A stretch of 64,000 nt of DNA from Promethearchaeota archaeon (lineage in GTDB: Archaea; Asgardarchaeota; Lokiarchaeia; Sigyniarchaeales; SOKP01), in assembly GCA_019894975.1 (NCBI GenBank), contig JAGXNO010000012.1, positions 1-64,000 of the forward strand, given 5' to 3'. Below are positions 1 through 8,328 of the stretch, in pieces (position 1 is the stretch's first letter; every line of letters starts with the position of its first letter). Below the pieces are notes generated by a model. It was not told where the DNA came from and searched no databases. It saw nothing but the letters and a program-made list of their open reading frames with translations. A program made the translations under genes and the position numbers.

Positions 1-2
1 CC

Positions 3-443
3 GGAAAGCAAGCAATTGATGGTGATACAGCACAAGTACCTGCAGAGTTAGCTGAAAATTTAGGAATACCTCATATATATTACGGTTTTGACTTAAAAAT
101 TGTGAAAAAAAGAATACATGTTAAAAGAGAAACTGAAAAAGGTTATCAAGTTATTGAAGCTCGATTGCCTACATTAGTTACGATTAGTAAAGGCCCTTCT
201 AGTATTCGGAGATTACCATCTATGAGAGATATTGTAGAAGCAAGAAAAAAACCTATAGCAACTATCGATGCTAAATCTTTGAATTTGAATGAAAAAAGAA
301 TTGGGCTAAATGGATCATTTACCCAAGTAATCAAAATATTTAGTCCTCCTATCAAAGAAGTAGGGGTAATTATTGATGGGAATAAGCCAATTAACGCTGC
401 AGAAAAGTTATTTGGGTTTTTAAAAGAAAAAAAGATTATATAA
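3..443 (+). CDS. etfB: Electron transfer flavoprotein beta subunit, 3' part (5' end outside window)
   Basis: The reading frame is open from the window edge, so the gene starts upstream. The visible 146 residues begin with GKQAIDGDTAQVPAEL, the AMP/FAD-site signature of EtfB, which normally lies two thirds into a protein of about 260 residues. A GTG at 102 is only an internal codon. EtfB and EtfA form a heterodimer that passes electrons between flavin dehydrogenases and quinone or ferredoxin partners. The etfA gene follows about 20 bp downstream in the same direction, so this is an operon. Whether this is a bifurcating Etf cannot be decided from the fragment, but the ferredoxin domain on its partner fits such groups. 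Confidence 0.9.
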   Translation, partial: GKQAIDGDTAQVPAELAENLGIPHIYYGFDLKIVKKRIHVKRETEKGYQVIEARLPTLVTISKGPSSIRRLPSMRDIVEARKKPIATIDAKSLNLNEKRIGLNGSFTQVIKIFSPPIKEVGVIIDGNKPINAAEKLFGFLKEKKII

Positions 444-452
444 AGAACAAGT

Positions 453-457
453 GGTGA
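453..457 (+). promoter_or_regulatory. Shine-Dalgarno site for etfA (GGTGA)
   Basis: GGTGA lies six bases before an ATA codon at 464, in the only frame that includes the first ferredoxin cluster. The same motif precedes the starts at 1808 and 23144. It supports initiation at 464 although the codon is not ATG, GTG or TTG. Confidence 0.45.
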
Positions 458-463
458 AAGTAA

Positions 464-1678
464 ATACTCCAAATTAATACAGAAAATTGTATTGGATGCA
501 AAATTTGCGAGCAAGCATGCCCCTATGGAGCAATAATTATCGACGCAGAAACTAAAAAGGCTAAAGTGCTTGATAATTGTACATTATGCGGTTCCTGTAT
601 AAATGTATGTAGATATAATGCCCTTAGTATAAAACGTGAAATGATTCCCTCTGAAGACTTGAATAAATTCAAAGGAATTATAATATTTGGAGAATTAGAA
701 GATAACAATGGTCCTTTAGAATTCAAAAAAGTAGTTTATGAATTATTAAGTAAAGCTATAGAGTTAAATAAAGACCTAAATGAACCCATTTCTGTAGTCG
801 TTCTTGGACCACCAGGATTATCAGGGCTAATTGACGATCTTTTTTATTATGGTGCAGATATTGTATATCTCTGTGAACATGAGTTATTGAAGGAATTTTC
901 AAATGATGGATATACGACTGTACTTACTTCAGTCATAATAGATAATAAACCATCTATCGTATTATACGGTGCAACAATAAAGGGACGTGAATTAGCACCA
1001 AGAATTGCAGCCAGACTTAATTTAGGATTGACGGCAGATTGTACTGGGTTATCAATTAACACACAAAAGCAACTTGTGCAAACACGTCCTGCTTTTGGGG
1101 GCAATATAATGGCCTCGATATTATCTCCATATACAAGACCACAGATGGCAACAGTTAGACCAAATACATTCTCAACAACCAAATTATTAGAACCACAAAG
1201 AAGTAAAATTGAAAAAATTAAAGTAAAATTAGAAAGACAAAATATTAGAACAAAAATTATTGGAGAATTTAGTTCTAAAACAGAATTAACCAATATTGAA
1301 GATGCGGATATTCTAATTTCCGTTGGAAGAGGCATTGGAAATAAAGAAAATATTAAATTAATCCAAGAGCTTGCTCAAGAATTAAATGGATCAATATCAA
1401 GTTCACGAGCATTAGTAGAGCTTGGTTGGACAGATCACCCAATTCAAGTTGGTCAATCAGGGAAAACCGTATCTCCTAAAGTGTATTTTGCCCTAGGAAT
1501 AAGTGGAGCAATTCAACACTTAGTGGGAATGCAAACGAGTGATATTATTATAGCTATCAATAGTGATCCTGAAGCCCCAATTTTTAAAGTAGCGGATTTT
1601 GGTATTGTCGGTGATTTATTTGAAATAATTCCTCAATTTCTTAAATTATGCAGAAATAATAAAGAATCCTTGATATAA
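464..1678 (+). CDS. etfA: Electron transfer flavoprotein alpha subunit with N-terminal two-cluster ferredoxin domain
   Basis: The protein starts with two 4Fe-4S motifs: CIGCKICEQACP, then CTLCGSCINVC. A normal EtfA follows, with an N-terminal Rossmann-like half and a C-terminal FAD domain containing SSRALVELGW, GQSGKTVSPK and GISGAIQH. The first clear start codon in frame is GTG 566, but that would cut away the first cluster. Reading back, the frame is open to a stop at 461, and an ATA at 464 sits six bases after GGTGA. I therefore place the start at ATA 464, or at an ATG mutated or miscalled there. EtfA binds FAD and pairs with EtfB just upstream; the ferredoxin domain could feed electrons to or from other Fe-S proteins. 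The function call is firm, the start is not. Confidence 0.85.
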   Translation: MLQINTENCIGCKICEQACPYGAIIIDAETKKAKVLDNCTLCGSCINVCRYNALSIKREMIPSEDLNKFKGIIIFGELEDNNGPLEFKKVVYELLSKAIELNKDLNEPISVVVLGPPGLSGLIDDLFYYGADIVYLCEHELLKEFSNDGYTTVLTSVIIDNKPSIVLYGATIKGRELAPRIAARLNLGLTADCTGLSINTQKQLVQTRPAFGGNIMASILSPYTRPQMATVRPNTFSTTKLLEPQRSKIEKIKVKLERQNIRTKIIGEFSSKTELTNIEDADILISVGRGIGNKENIKLIQELAQELNGSISSSRALVELGWTDHPIQVGQSGKTVSPKVYFALGISGAIQHLVGMQTSDIIIAINSDPEAPIFKVADFGIVGDLFEIIPQFLKLCRNNKESLI

Positions 1679-1807
1679 TCTATAGAAAATAAAATTTTTA
1701 TGGAAATCTCTTTACCTAGAGTAACTCATGAATCATCGGTTTTATAGTACATAAATGTTATGTTCTAATGTAAGTAAAAATATGTTCTAATTAGGTGATA
1801 ATTAATT

Positions 1808-3958
1808 ATGACTATAGAATGTTCATCATCATTTTGCCAAGAAGAAGGGGAAGAATTAGAAGAAGAATCTTTTTTTGAGGAACACTTTTGGCACTTCCTT
1901 GTACCAGCAGGTATAATTCTAGCACTTTCAATTATTATAGAACTTGTTTTTGAATTAATAATACTTGATCAAGGTCTTGCTGTGATTTCAATTTTTCTTT
2001 CAAGTTCAGGTGTAGTAAAAGAGGCAATCGAAGATGTTAAAGATAAGAAAATAACGGCAAATCTATTGATGATTATTGCGGCTGTCGCTTCTTTTTTCAT
2101 ATTTCATGGTCAGGAAGGCGCAACCGCATTATTACTATATGCCATAGCAGAAAGATTAGAAGAAATAACTGCAGATAAATCAAGAAATGCAATTAAAGAA
2201 CTTCTTGAATTAGCTCCCGATGACGCTTTATTAAAAACCGGAGATGGTTATAAAAATGTTCCATCAAAAGAAATAAAAGTTGGTGATATAGTCGGAATAA
2301 AACCTGGGATGAAAGTTCCTTTAGATGGCTCTATTATTAAAGGAAGCTCTTATTTTGATGAAAGTGCGATTACCGGGGAATCAGTTCCAGTATTTAAAAA
2401 GCAAGGTGATGAAATCTTTGCTGCAAGTTTGAATTCTGATAGTTTTGTGGATATAGAAGTCATACGAGAAAGTAAAAATACAATTGTAGCTCAAATCGCA
2501 GAGAGTGTTAAATTTGCTCAGCAAAATAAAAGTGTTCATGAAAGGTTTATTGAAAAATTTGCGAGATATTATACTCCAATTATAATCTTATCTTCAATTT
2601 TTGTAATGCTTATACCGGTCATATTTAATTTAGATTTTTACGATTGGTTTTATCGCGGTTTAGTTTTATTAGTAGTTTCTTGCCCTTGTGCCTTAACGTT
2701 ATCTACTCCTTTAGCAAATATTGCTTCCTTAACAAAACAAGCAAGAGAAGGAATTCTCGTTAAAGGAAATAAATTTATTGAACAAATTCAAAATATTGAA
2801 GTGTTTGCTTTTGATAAGACAGGTACGCTTACTGAAGGCAATTTGAAGTTATTTGATATTTATACTTATAATAGTGCTTCAAAAAACGATGTTATTAGCA
2901 TTGCAGCAAGTTTAGAAGCCTTGTCAGAACATCCTATTGGAAAAACAATAGTGAAGCAAGCAAAGGATATGAACCTGCCTTTTCAGAGTGTAGATAATTT
3001 TGAGGTAATTAAAGGAAAAGGCATAAAAGGAGAAATAAACGGTGAACTTTTCTATGTAGGAAGTAAAAACTTTATTGAAGAATTTAAGCATAAACTCCCT
3101 ATAGAAGATATTAATGAAATCGAAGAATCTGGCACAATTCCAATTCTTTTAAGCAATCAACAGAATTTATTAGGAATACTGTCAATTAGAGATGTCTTAC
3201 GAGTTTCAGCACCCATTTTAATAAACGGTCTAAAAAATAGAGGTTACAAAACAGTTTTAATATCTGGTGATAATCAAAAGGTTTGTAATTCAATCGGAGC
3301 TTGTTTAGATATTGATTACACATATGGTGAACAGCTACCAGATCAGAAATTACAAGAAATTCAGAGATTAAAACAACAATATAAGGGTGTTGCGATGGTA
3401 GGAGATGGGATTAATGATGCTCCTGCATTAGCACTCTCAGATCTCGGAATTGCAATTGGTGCGTCGGCGACAGATATTACTCTTGAAACTGCGGACATTA
3501 TAATAATTAATGATGATTTGAAAAAAATCCTTACATACGTAGACATCGCTAAAAAAACCAATAGAAAAATTAAACAAAACATATGGGCTTCAATATTAAT
3601 AAAGGTATCGTTTGCAATACTTACCGTTTTAGGATTGATGAATCTATGGTTTGCAGTAGGTGTGGGGGATATGGGATTGAGTCTGGCTATTATGTTAAAT
3701 AGTATGACTATTTTCAGATATAAGTTTCATTATAGAGAAGTCTCTAAAGAAGAAATTGAAAATGAATCGAAGTTAATTATATGTGAACATTGTGAGACTA
3801 AGGATATTATTCCACAACATCATGGTCGAGATATGGTACAGAAGGGAGATAAGTTAGTTTGCTGGAAAAATATCTTAAGCAGTGAAGAATTAGAAACCTG
3901 CGATGAAGAACTTCCTCTCCATTGTCCCTATTGTGAAGAGAAAATGGAATTAAAATAA
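1808..3958 (+). CDS. Heavy-metal P1B-type ATPase, Zn/Cd/Pb type, with C-terminal Cys/His domain
   Basis: ATP-driven export of a soft metal cation across the membrane. Visible motifs: TGES in the actuator domain (about 189), CPCAL in the membrane (292-296), phosphorylation site DKTGTLT (D336), SEHPIGK in the nucleotide domain and GDGINDAP (532-539). The last membrane helix has DMGLSL, the Asp-x-Gly signature of the P1B-2 (Zn/Cd/Pb) group rather than the copper group. There is no N-terminal HMA domain; the N-terminus is short, acidic and has Cys and His. The C-terminus adds about 60 residues with CEHC, HH, single Cys residues and CPYC, a likely extra metal-binding module. A Shine-Dalgarno AGGTGA precedes the ATG. 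It stands as a single gene. Confidence 0.92.
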   Translation: MTIECSSSFCQEEGEELEEESFFEEHFWHFLVPAGIILALSIIIELVFELIILDQGLAVISIFLSSSGVVKEAIEDVKDKKITANLLMIIAAVASFFIFHGQEGATALLLYAIAERLEEITADKSRNAIKELLELAPDDALLKTGDGYKNVPSKEIKVGDIVGIKPGMKVPLDGSIIKGSSYFDESAITGESVPVFKKQGDEIFAASLNSDSFVDIEVIRESKNTIVAQIAESVKFAQQNKSVHERFIEKFARYYTPIIILSSIFVMLIPVIFNLDFYDWFYRGLVLLVVSCPCALTLSTPLANIASLTKQAREGILVKGNKFIEQIQNIEVFAFDKTGTLTEGNLKLFDIYTYNSASKNDVISIAASLEALSEHPIGKTIVKQAKDMNLPFQSVDNFEVIKGKGIKGEINGELFYVGSKNFIEEFKHKLPIEDINEIEESGTIPILLSNQQNLLGILSIRDVLRVSAPILINGLKNRGYKTVLISGDNQKVCNSIGACLDIDYTYGEQLPDQKLQEIQRLKQQYKGVAMVGDGINDAPALALSDLGIAIGASATDITLETADIIIINDDLKKILTYVDIAKKTNRKIKQNIWASILIKVSFAILTVLGLMNLWFAVGVGDMGLSLAIMLNSMTIFRYKFHYREVSKEEIENESKLIICEHCETKDIIPQHHGRDMVQKGDKLVCWKNILSSEELETCDEELPLHCPYCEEKMELK

Positions 3959-4202
3959 TGCTTAAATTATAAGAATCAAACTAATTTCAAAATTAGGGTG
4001 CTTTATTAATGCTTAGTTAGATTTTTTTATAGGACAAACCCAGGATGAAAATATATCAAATTAATACCAAAATTCCCCTAAAATCTGCGAAGACCTTCTA
4101 AATCTAAAAACAAAATATTAAGTTTAGGTTATATCAAGAAGTAAATCATTTCTCAAGTTATTTGTATTTTCATCAAATAATTAATAGAGGATTTATAGAT
4201 AG

Positions 4203-4688
4203 ATGTGTGCAAAAGCTTATTTTAAGAAACCCGGAAAGAGTGATTTGGTCCTGAGAGAATTGAGTAAACTCCCATATCAATTTGTACTCCTTAGAAATGT
4301 GTTCATAAGTCTACAGTGGCCTGTGACCTACCAAAAAACCACTGAATCAGTGAAATCGTGTCAAATAGATTATGTTGTTATTGGTCCTTCAGGTATATTT
4401 ATAATTGAAGCAAAAAATTGGGACGAAATTACATTTAAAGAAAAGACTCCACATGAAGAAGTTGATAAGGCGGGTCTAATAATGTATATAAAACTCAATC
4501 GCTATTTTACTAAAAAGATTCCTATCTACAACATCGTAGCTACAATAAAGCATGGGTCTCTTATTCGATACGGATTTGTACATCAATTATCTGTGTGGCA
4601 ACTAACCAACTTTATATATAGTCAGGACAGCAATATATCAAAAGCAGAAATCCGTAAAATAAGGAGATTACATATGAGTAACAAATGA
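4203..4688 (+). CDS. NERD-domain protein
   Basis: A 161-residue protein with the core of the nuclease-related domain (NERD): QIDYVVIGPSGIFIIEAKNW, where the acidic residues and the E-x-K of IEAKNW correspond to the restriction-endonuclease-like active site. NERD proteins are thought to act on DNA, but their roles are mostly untested. The protein is close to a bare NERD domain with a short basic helical tail and no fused helicase or kinase. AGAGGA upstream may serve as ribosome binding site. No neighbour obviously belongs with it. Confidence 0.75.
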   Translation: MCAKAYFKKPGKSDLVLRELSKLPYQFVLLRNVFISLQWPVTYQKTTESVKSCQIDYVVIGPSGIFIIEAKNWDEITFKEKTPHEEVDKAGLIMYIKLNRYFTKKIPIYNIVATIKHGSLIRYGFVHQLSVWQLTNFIYSQDSNISKAEIRKIRRLHMSNK

Positions 4689-4830
4689 CCCTTTTTCTAA
4701 AATGTATATATCTGATTTGAAAATTAATTCAATTTTTGGAAATTTCTCCTATTGGGGAAGATTATACCTTATTTTTTTTTATACTGACTGTATTTTTTTT
4801 ATTACTCATTATTATCAACTCTCGTTTTCA

Positions 4831-4856
4831 TTCTTGGGTAATAATTTACCCAAGAA
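4831..4856. repeat. Perfect inverted repeat, 11-bp arms, 4-bp loop
   Basis: TTCTTGGGTAA and TTACCCAAGAA are exact reverse complements separated by TAAT. It lies in the 294-bp gap between the NERD gene and the FAD oxidoreductase, with runs of T just upstream. It could be an RNA hairpin (processing site or terminator-like) or a regulator binding site. The rest of this gap holds no convincing gene. Confidence 0.6.
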
Positions 4857-4982
4857 CAGAAGATTATTCAGAGAAGTTATTCTTGGGGATTAGAATATAA
4901 ATTTTGATCTTAAGGGTAATTATAAATAAAATATAAACTAAAATACATCTATATTACTATTTATAGAAGTTGAATTTAAGAA

Positions 4983-6518
4983 ATGGAAACTATAAAAGAA
5001 CCATCAAGAGACATCCCTATCCGTGATAAAGTAGACGTGATAGTTGTCGGAGGAGGTCCTGCTGGGATAGGAGCAGCGTTATCTTCTGCACGAAATGGAG
5101 CTAAAACAGTTCTTATAGAACGATTTGGAAGTTTGGGAGGACAGCAAACTCAAGGTCTTAATTCAGTTTTCTCACGGGTTGATCCCCAATTACATAATGG
5201 GATAGTACATGAAGTAATTCATCGTCTTATGGAAGGTGGTGCTATGAGAAAACCAGATGAAAGGCAAATAAGAAGTAATCCCATGGTATCTCGCTTTATT
5301 AAAAGATATGGGGAAGAAAATATTCCAAAGCGACTGCTTAACACGAATGTAGGTTGGTGGGGTGGAGAGACGATCTTTGACCTTGAATATTATAAATTTC
5401 TTCTTGATTCAATGATGCAAGAAGCGGGTGTTAATTTATACCTTCATTCCTTTGCGGCTGCAGCAATAAGAGATGGAAATACACTAAAAGGCATAATTAC
5501 AGAAGGTAAGGAAGGAAGACGCGCACTTTTGGGAAAAGCTGTAATTGATACTACAGGTGATGGAGATATAGCATGGAAATGTGGTGCACCGGTAATGGAT
5601 GATAAGATACCTTTAGGCCGACGTAAAGGTCGTAATATGGGATCATTGACCGCTTTCTACCTTGGAGGGGTAGATGTCAGGAAATGGTTAGATTTCAGGA
5701 AAGCTCATATGGATGAATGGGGTCAAATGTATGGGGGTCATAGAATTATTAAAGAAGCCCGAAAGAAAGGGGCACATATCAGAGGTGACAGTATTATATT
5801 ATCACCAATGCATAGTGTTCATGGTGGTGGACGAGTATGGGTTATGAACCCCATGTATGGTCCAAGAGAAGATCACCATTTATGGATGCCTGAAGAACAA
5901 ACAAATCTTGAAATAAGCTTAAGAAAGCAAGCTTTTGCGGTCCAAAATTTATTAAAGCAGCAAATTCCTGGTTTTGAAAAGTGTTTCGTTGAAAAAACCG
6001 CCAACTATCCAGTAACAACAATGCACAGAATCATTGGTGACCATGTAGTTAATGTTGCTGAAATGCGTGAGGGTAAAGCGTTTGAGGATTCAATTGCTAT
6101 AAACAATCAACCCCCAGACATATGGGAGGTTACTGGTAGGTGGGGTTATGAAATTCTCCCTCATGATATTCCTTATCGCTCTATAGTTTCTAAAGAAGTT
6201 GATAATCTACTAGCTGCGGGTACAACTATTTCATGTGGAATTTTTACAAATGGAGGTTTGAGGTACTGTACACCAAGTATGTGTACAGGTCAAGCAGCAG
6301 GCACAGCTGCAGCCCTAGCTGCAATGAATAATATAAGTCCCAAAGATCTAGATGTAAATCTATTACGAGATACTCTTCGTATGCAAAAAGCTGTTGTTAG
6401 TGTCAGAGAGGTGACAGAGGAAATTATTGAACCATATCGTTTCATGAAGAGCATCTCAGTAGTAAATAAAAAGAATTCAGATGTTAGTATAGATGAAGAA
6501 GCAATAGGTCGATACTAA
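4983..6518 (+). CDS. FAD-dependent oxidoreductase (FAD_oxidored family)
   Basis: A flavoprotein of 511 residues. The N-terminal dinucleotide fold is clear: VIVVGGGPAGIGAAL at about 19-33 followed by the acidic end of strand 2 (LIERFGSLGGQ). Later segments typical of this family are DTTGDGDIAWKCGAPV in the middle and, near the end, NLLAAGTTISCGIF and PSMCTGQAAGTAAALA. Family members are FAD-dependent oxidoreductases of mostly unknown substrate. No partner Fe-S subunit or transporter is adjacent, so the substrate cannot be inferred. The start is ATG 4983. Confidence 0.82.
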   Translation: METIKEPSRDIPIRDKVDVIVVGGGPAGIGAALSSARNGAKTVLIERFGSLGGQQTQGLNSVFSRVDPQLHNGIVHEVIHRLMEGGAMRKPDERQIRSNPMVSRFIKRYGEENIPKRLLNTNVGWWGGETIFDLEYYKFLLDSMMQEAGVNLYLHSFAAAAIRDGNTLKGIITEGKEGRRALLGKAVIDTTGDGDIAWKCGAPVMDDKIPLGRRKGRNMGSLTAFYLGGVDVRKWLDFRKAHMDEWGQMYGGHRIIKEARKKGAHIRGDSIILSPMHSVHGGGRVWVMNPMYGPREDHHLWMPEEQTNLEISLRKQAFAVQNLLKQQIPGFEKCFVEKTANYPVTTMHRIIGDHVVNVAEMREGKAFEDSIAINNQPPDIWEVTGRWGYEILPHDIPYRSIVSKEVDNLLAAGTTISCGIFTNGGLRYCTPSMCTGQAAGTAAALAAMNNISPKDLDVNLLRDTLRMQKAVVSVREVTEEIIEPYRFMKSISVVNKKNSDVSIDEEAIGRY

Positions 6519-6541
6519 TCTAATAATACTTTGCTTTATTA

Positions 6542-8128
6542 TTATCTAAATAATATATACTTAGCTGAAGTGATATTAGGTAGTTTTGCGAGTTGGAGCA
6601 GTACATCCTCAGGTACAAAATTATCTACATTTATAAGAGAAATAGCAATACCATCTAGCTCCCTACGACCCAACTGAAATCCTGCAATGTTGATTTCTTT
6701 TTCACCAAGAAATGTTCCCACTCGGCCTACAACGCCGGGAACATCTTGATTCTCTAACATTAACATCCCACCTGATAATTCCGCCTCAATAGGAAATAGA
6801 TTGATCTTTACGATCTTAGAAACATTCCCGAAGATTGTTCCCGCTACTGATGTTTTACCTTTCTCAGTGATAGTAATTACACGAATCAAACTCGTATAAT
6901 TTTCTGCTTTCTTTGACTTTGTCTCTGTTATTTTTATTCCACGTTCTTCAGCTATCATACGTGCATTAACTAAATTGACCTCTTCAGTCTGATGTTGAAG
7001 AATTCCTTTTAAGACTGAAATGGTAAGTGGTTCTATTGAAAGGTCTGAAGCATCTCCTAAATACTCCACACGGAGTTCATTGAGTGGATTTTCAAGAAGT
7101 TGTCCATGAAATGACCCTAATTTCTCACAGAGGGTGAGGTAAGGTTGTAGTAGAGGGAGTAACTCTGCTGCCACAGAAGGAAAGTTAATTGAATTGCGAA
7201 TTATCCCTTTGTTAAGTAAATCACTAATTTGTTCTGCGATCAATACAGCAACCTTTTTTTGAGCTTCATTAGTTGAAGCACCTAAATGAGGAGTTAGAAT
7301 TGCATTGGGATGTTTATATAGTAATTTATCTGAGGGGGGTGGTTCTACGGGGAAAACATCAAGTGCGATACCCTTAATATACTCAGATTCAAGAGCGTTT
7401 AAAAGATCATCTTCATTAATTAAAGCACCCCGAGCACAATTAATTATAAAAACTCCTTTTTTCATCTTTGTAATTGTCTGAGCATTAATCATCCCCTTTG
7501 TTTCAGGTGTAAGTGGCGTATGATAGCTAATGAAATCAGATCGAGCATAAATTTCATCAAGGTTAACAGGTTCTATCCCTAACTTCAGCATATCTTCTTT
7601 AGAAACATAAGGATCATAGCCTAAAACTACCATTTTAAGCCCCAAAGCTCGTTCAGCTACTATTTTCCCAATGTTACCAATACCCACAATCCCCAGAGTT
7701 TTATCAGTGAGTTCGGTTCCTATAAACTTCTTCTTCTCCCATTTTCCCGCCTTCATTGAAGCAGAAGCTTGGGGTACTTGACGAGCTAGAGCAAACATTA
7801 AAGCAATTGCGTGTTCTCCAGTAGTTATAGTATTTCCTCCTGGTGTATTCATAACCACGACACCACTTTTTGTAGCAGATTTTGTATCAATATTGTTTGT
7901 GCCAGAACCAGCACGACCTATTACTTTCAAACGAGAAATTTTATTAAATGTTTCAGCTTCTACTTTTGTAGCGCCGCGGAGAGCTATTCCATCATAGTGA
8001 TCAATGATACTAGCTAATTCTTCTGGAGTTAATTTTCCTTTAACGTCCACTTGAATTCCCTCTCGATTGAATACTTCAATAGCGGCCTCATGAAGATTAT
8101 CGAGTACAAGCACTTTCAAATTTCCCAT
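6542..8128 (-). CDS. serA: D-3-phosphoglycerate dehydrogenase, long form with ACT domain
   Basis: First step of serine synthesis: 3-phosphoglycerate to 3-phosphohydroxypyruvate with NAD. The 528 residues match the long SerA form. The substrate domain is followed by the NAD fold (GIVGIGNIGKIVAERA, about 147-162), the catalytic region NCARGALINEDDL, the His loop LTPHLGAST, then an intervening ASB domain and a C-terminal ACT domain (QDVPGVVGRVGTFLGEKEIN), which usually mediates serine feedback inhibition. It converges with the FAD oxidoreductase gene, 23 bp apart. No serB or serC is in the window. Confidence 0.95.
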   Translation of the reverse strand: MGNLKVLVLDNLHEAAIEVFNREGIQVDVKGKLTPEELASIIDHYDGIALRGATKVEAETFNKISRLKVIGRAGSGTNNIDTKSATKSGVVVMNTPGGNTITTGEHAIALMFALARQVPQASASMKAGKWEKKKFIGTELTDKTLGIVGIGNIGKIVAERALGLKMVVLGYDPYVSKEDMLKLGIEPVNLDEIYARSDFISYHTPLTPETKGMINAQTITKMKKGVFIINCARGALINEDDLLNALESEYIKGIALDVFPVEPPPSDKLLYKHPNAILTPHLGASTNEAQKKVAVLIAEQISDLLNKGIIRNSINFPSVAAELLPLLQPYLTLCEKLGSFHGQLLENPLNELRVEYLGDASDLSIEPLTISVLKGILQHQTEEVNLVNARMIAEERGIKITETKSKKAENYTSLIRVITITEKGKTSVAGTIFGNVSKIVKINLFPIEAELSGGMLMLENQDVPGVVGRVGTFLGEKEINIAGFQLGRRELDGIAISLINVDNFVPEDVLLQLAKLPNITSAKYILFR

Positions 8129-8328
8129 TTACTCTCATCCTTTCTGTTTATTCACGTAAAATTTTTAATTTGCTATAAATCTAAATCCTACTGATTGATA
8201 GAATAAAATTTGTTCATTTAAATTTATTACTACAAGAAAGATTAGAAGCATGATTATAAAGAATTATATAGGTAATTTAATTTACACCTATGCGAAACAG
8301 AGCTGAGAAAAAATAAACGTTTTAGATA

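Noticed and set aside
146-1335. Minus-strand ORFs opposite etfB and etfA
   Set aside because: They are antisense to strongly supported genes and encode no recognisable domain.
566-1678. EtfA starting at GTG 566
   Set aside because: It would remove a complete, well-formed 4Fe-4S motif encoded directly upstream in frame.
4702-4893. 63-residue ORF after the NERD gene
   Set aside because: Low-complexity, Phe/Tyr/Ile-rich translation of AT-rich DNA, overlaps the perfect hairpin, no ribosome site and no family.
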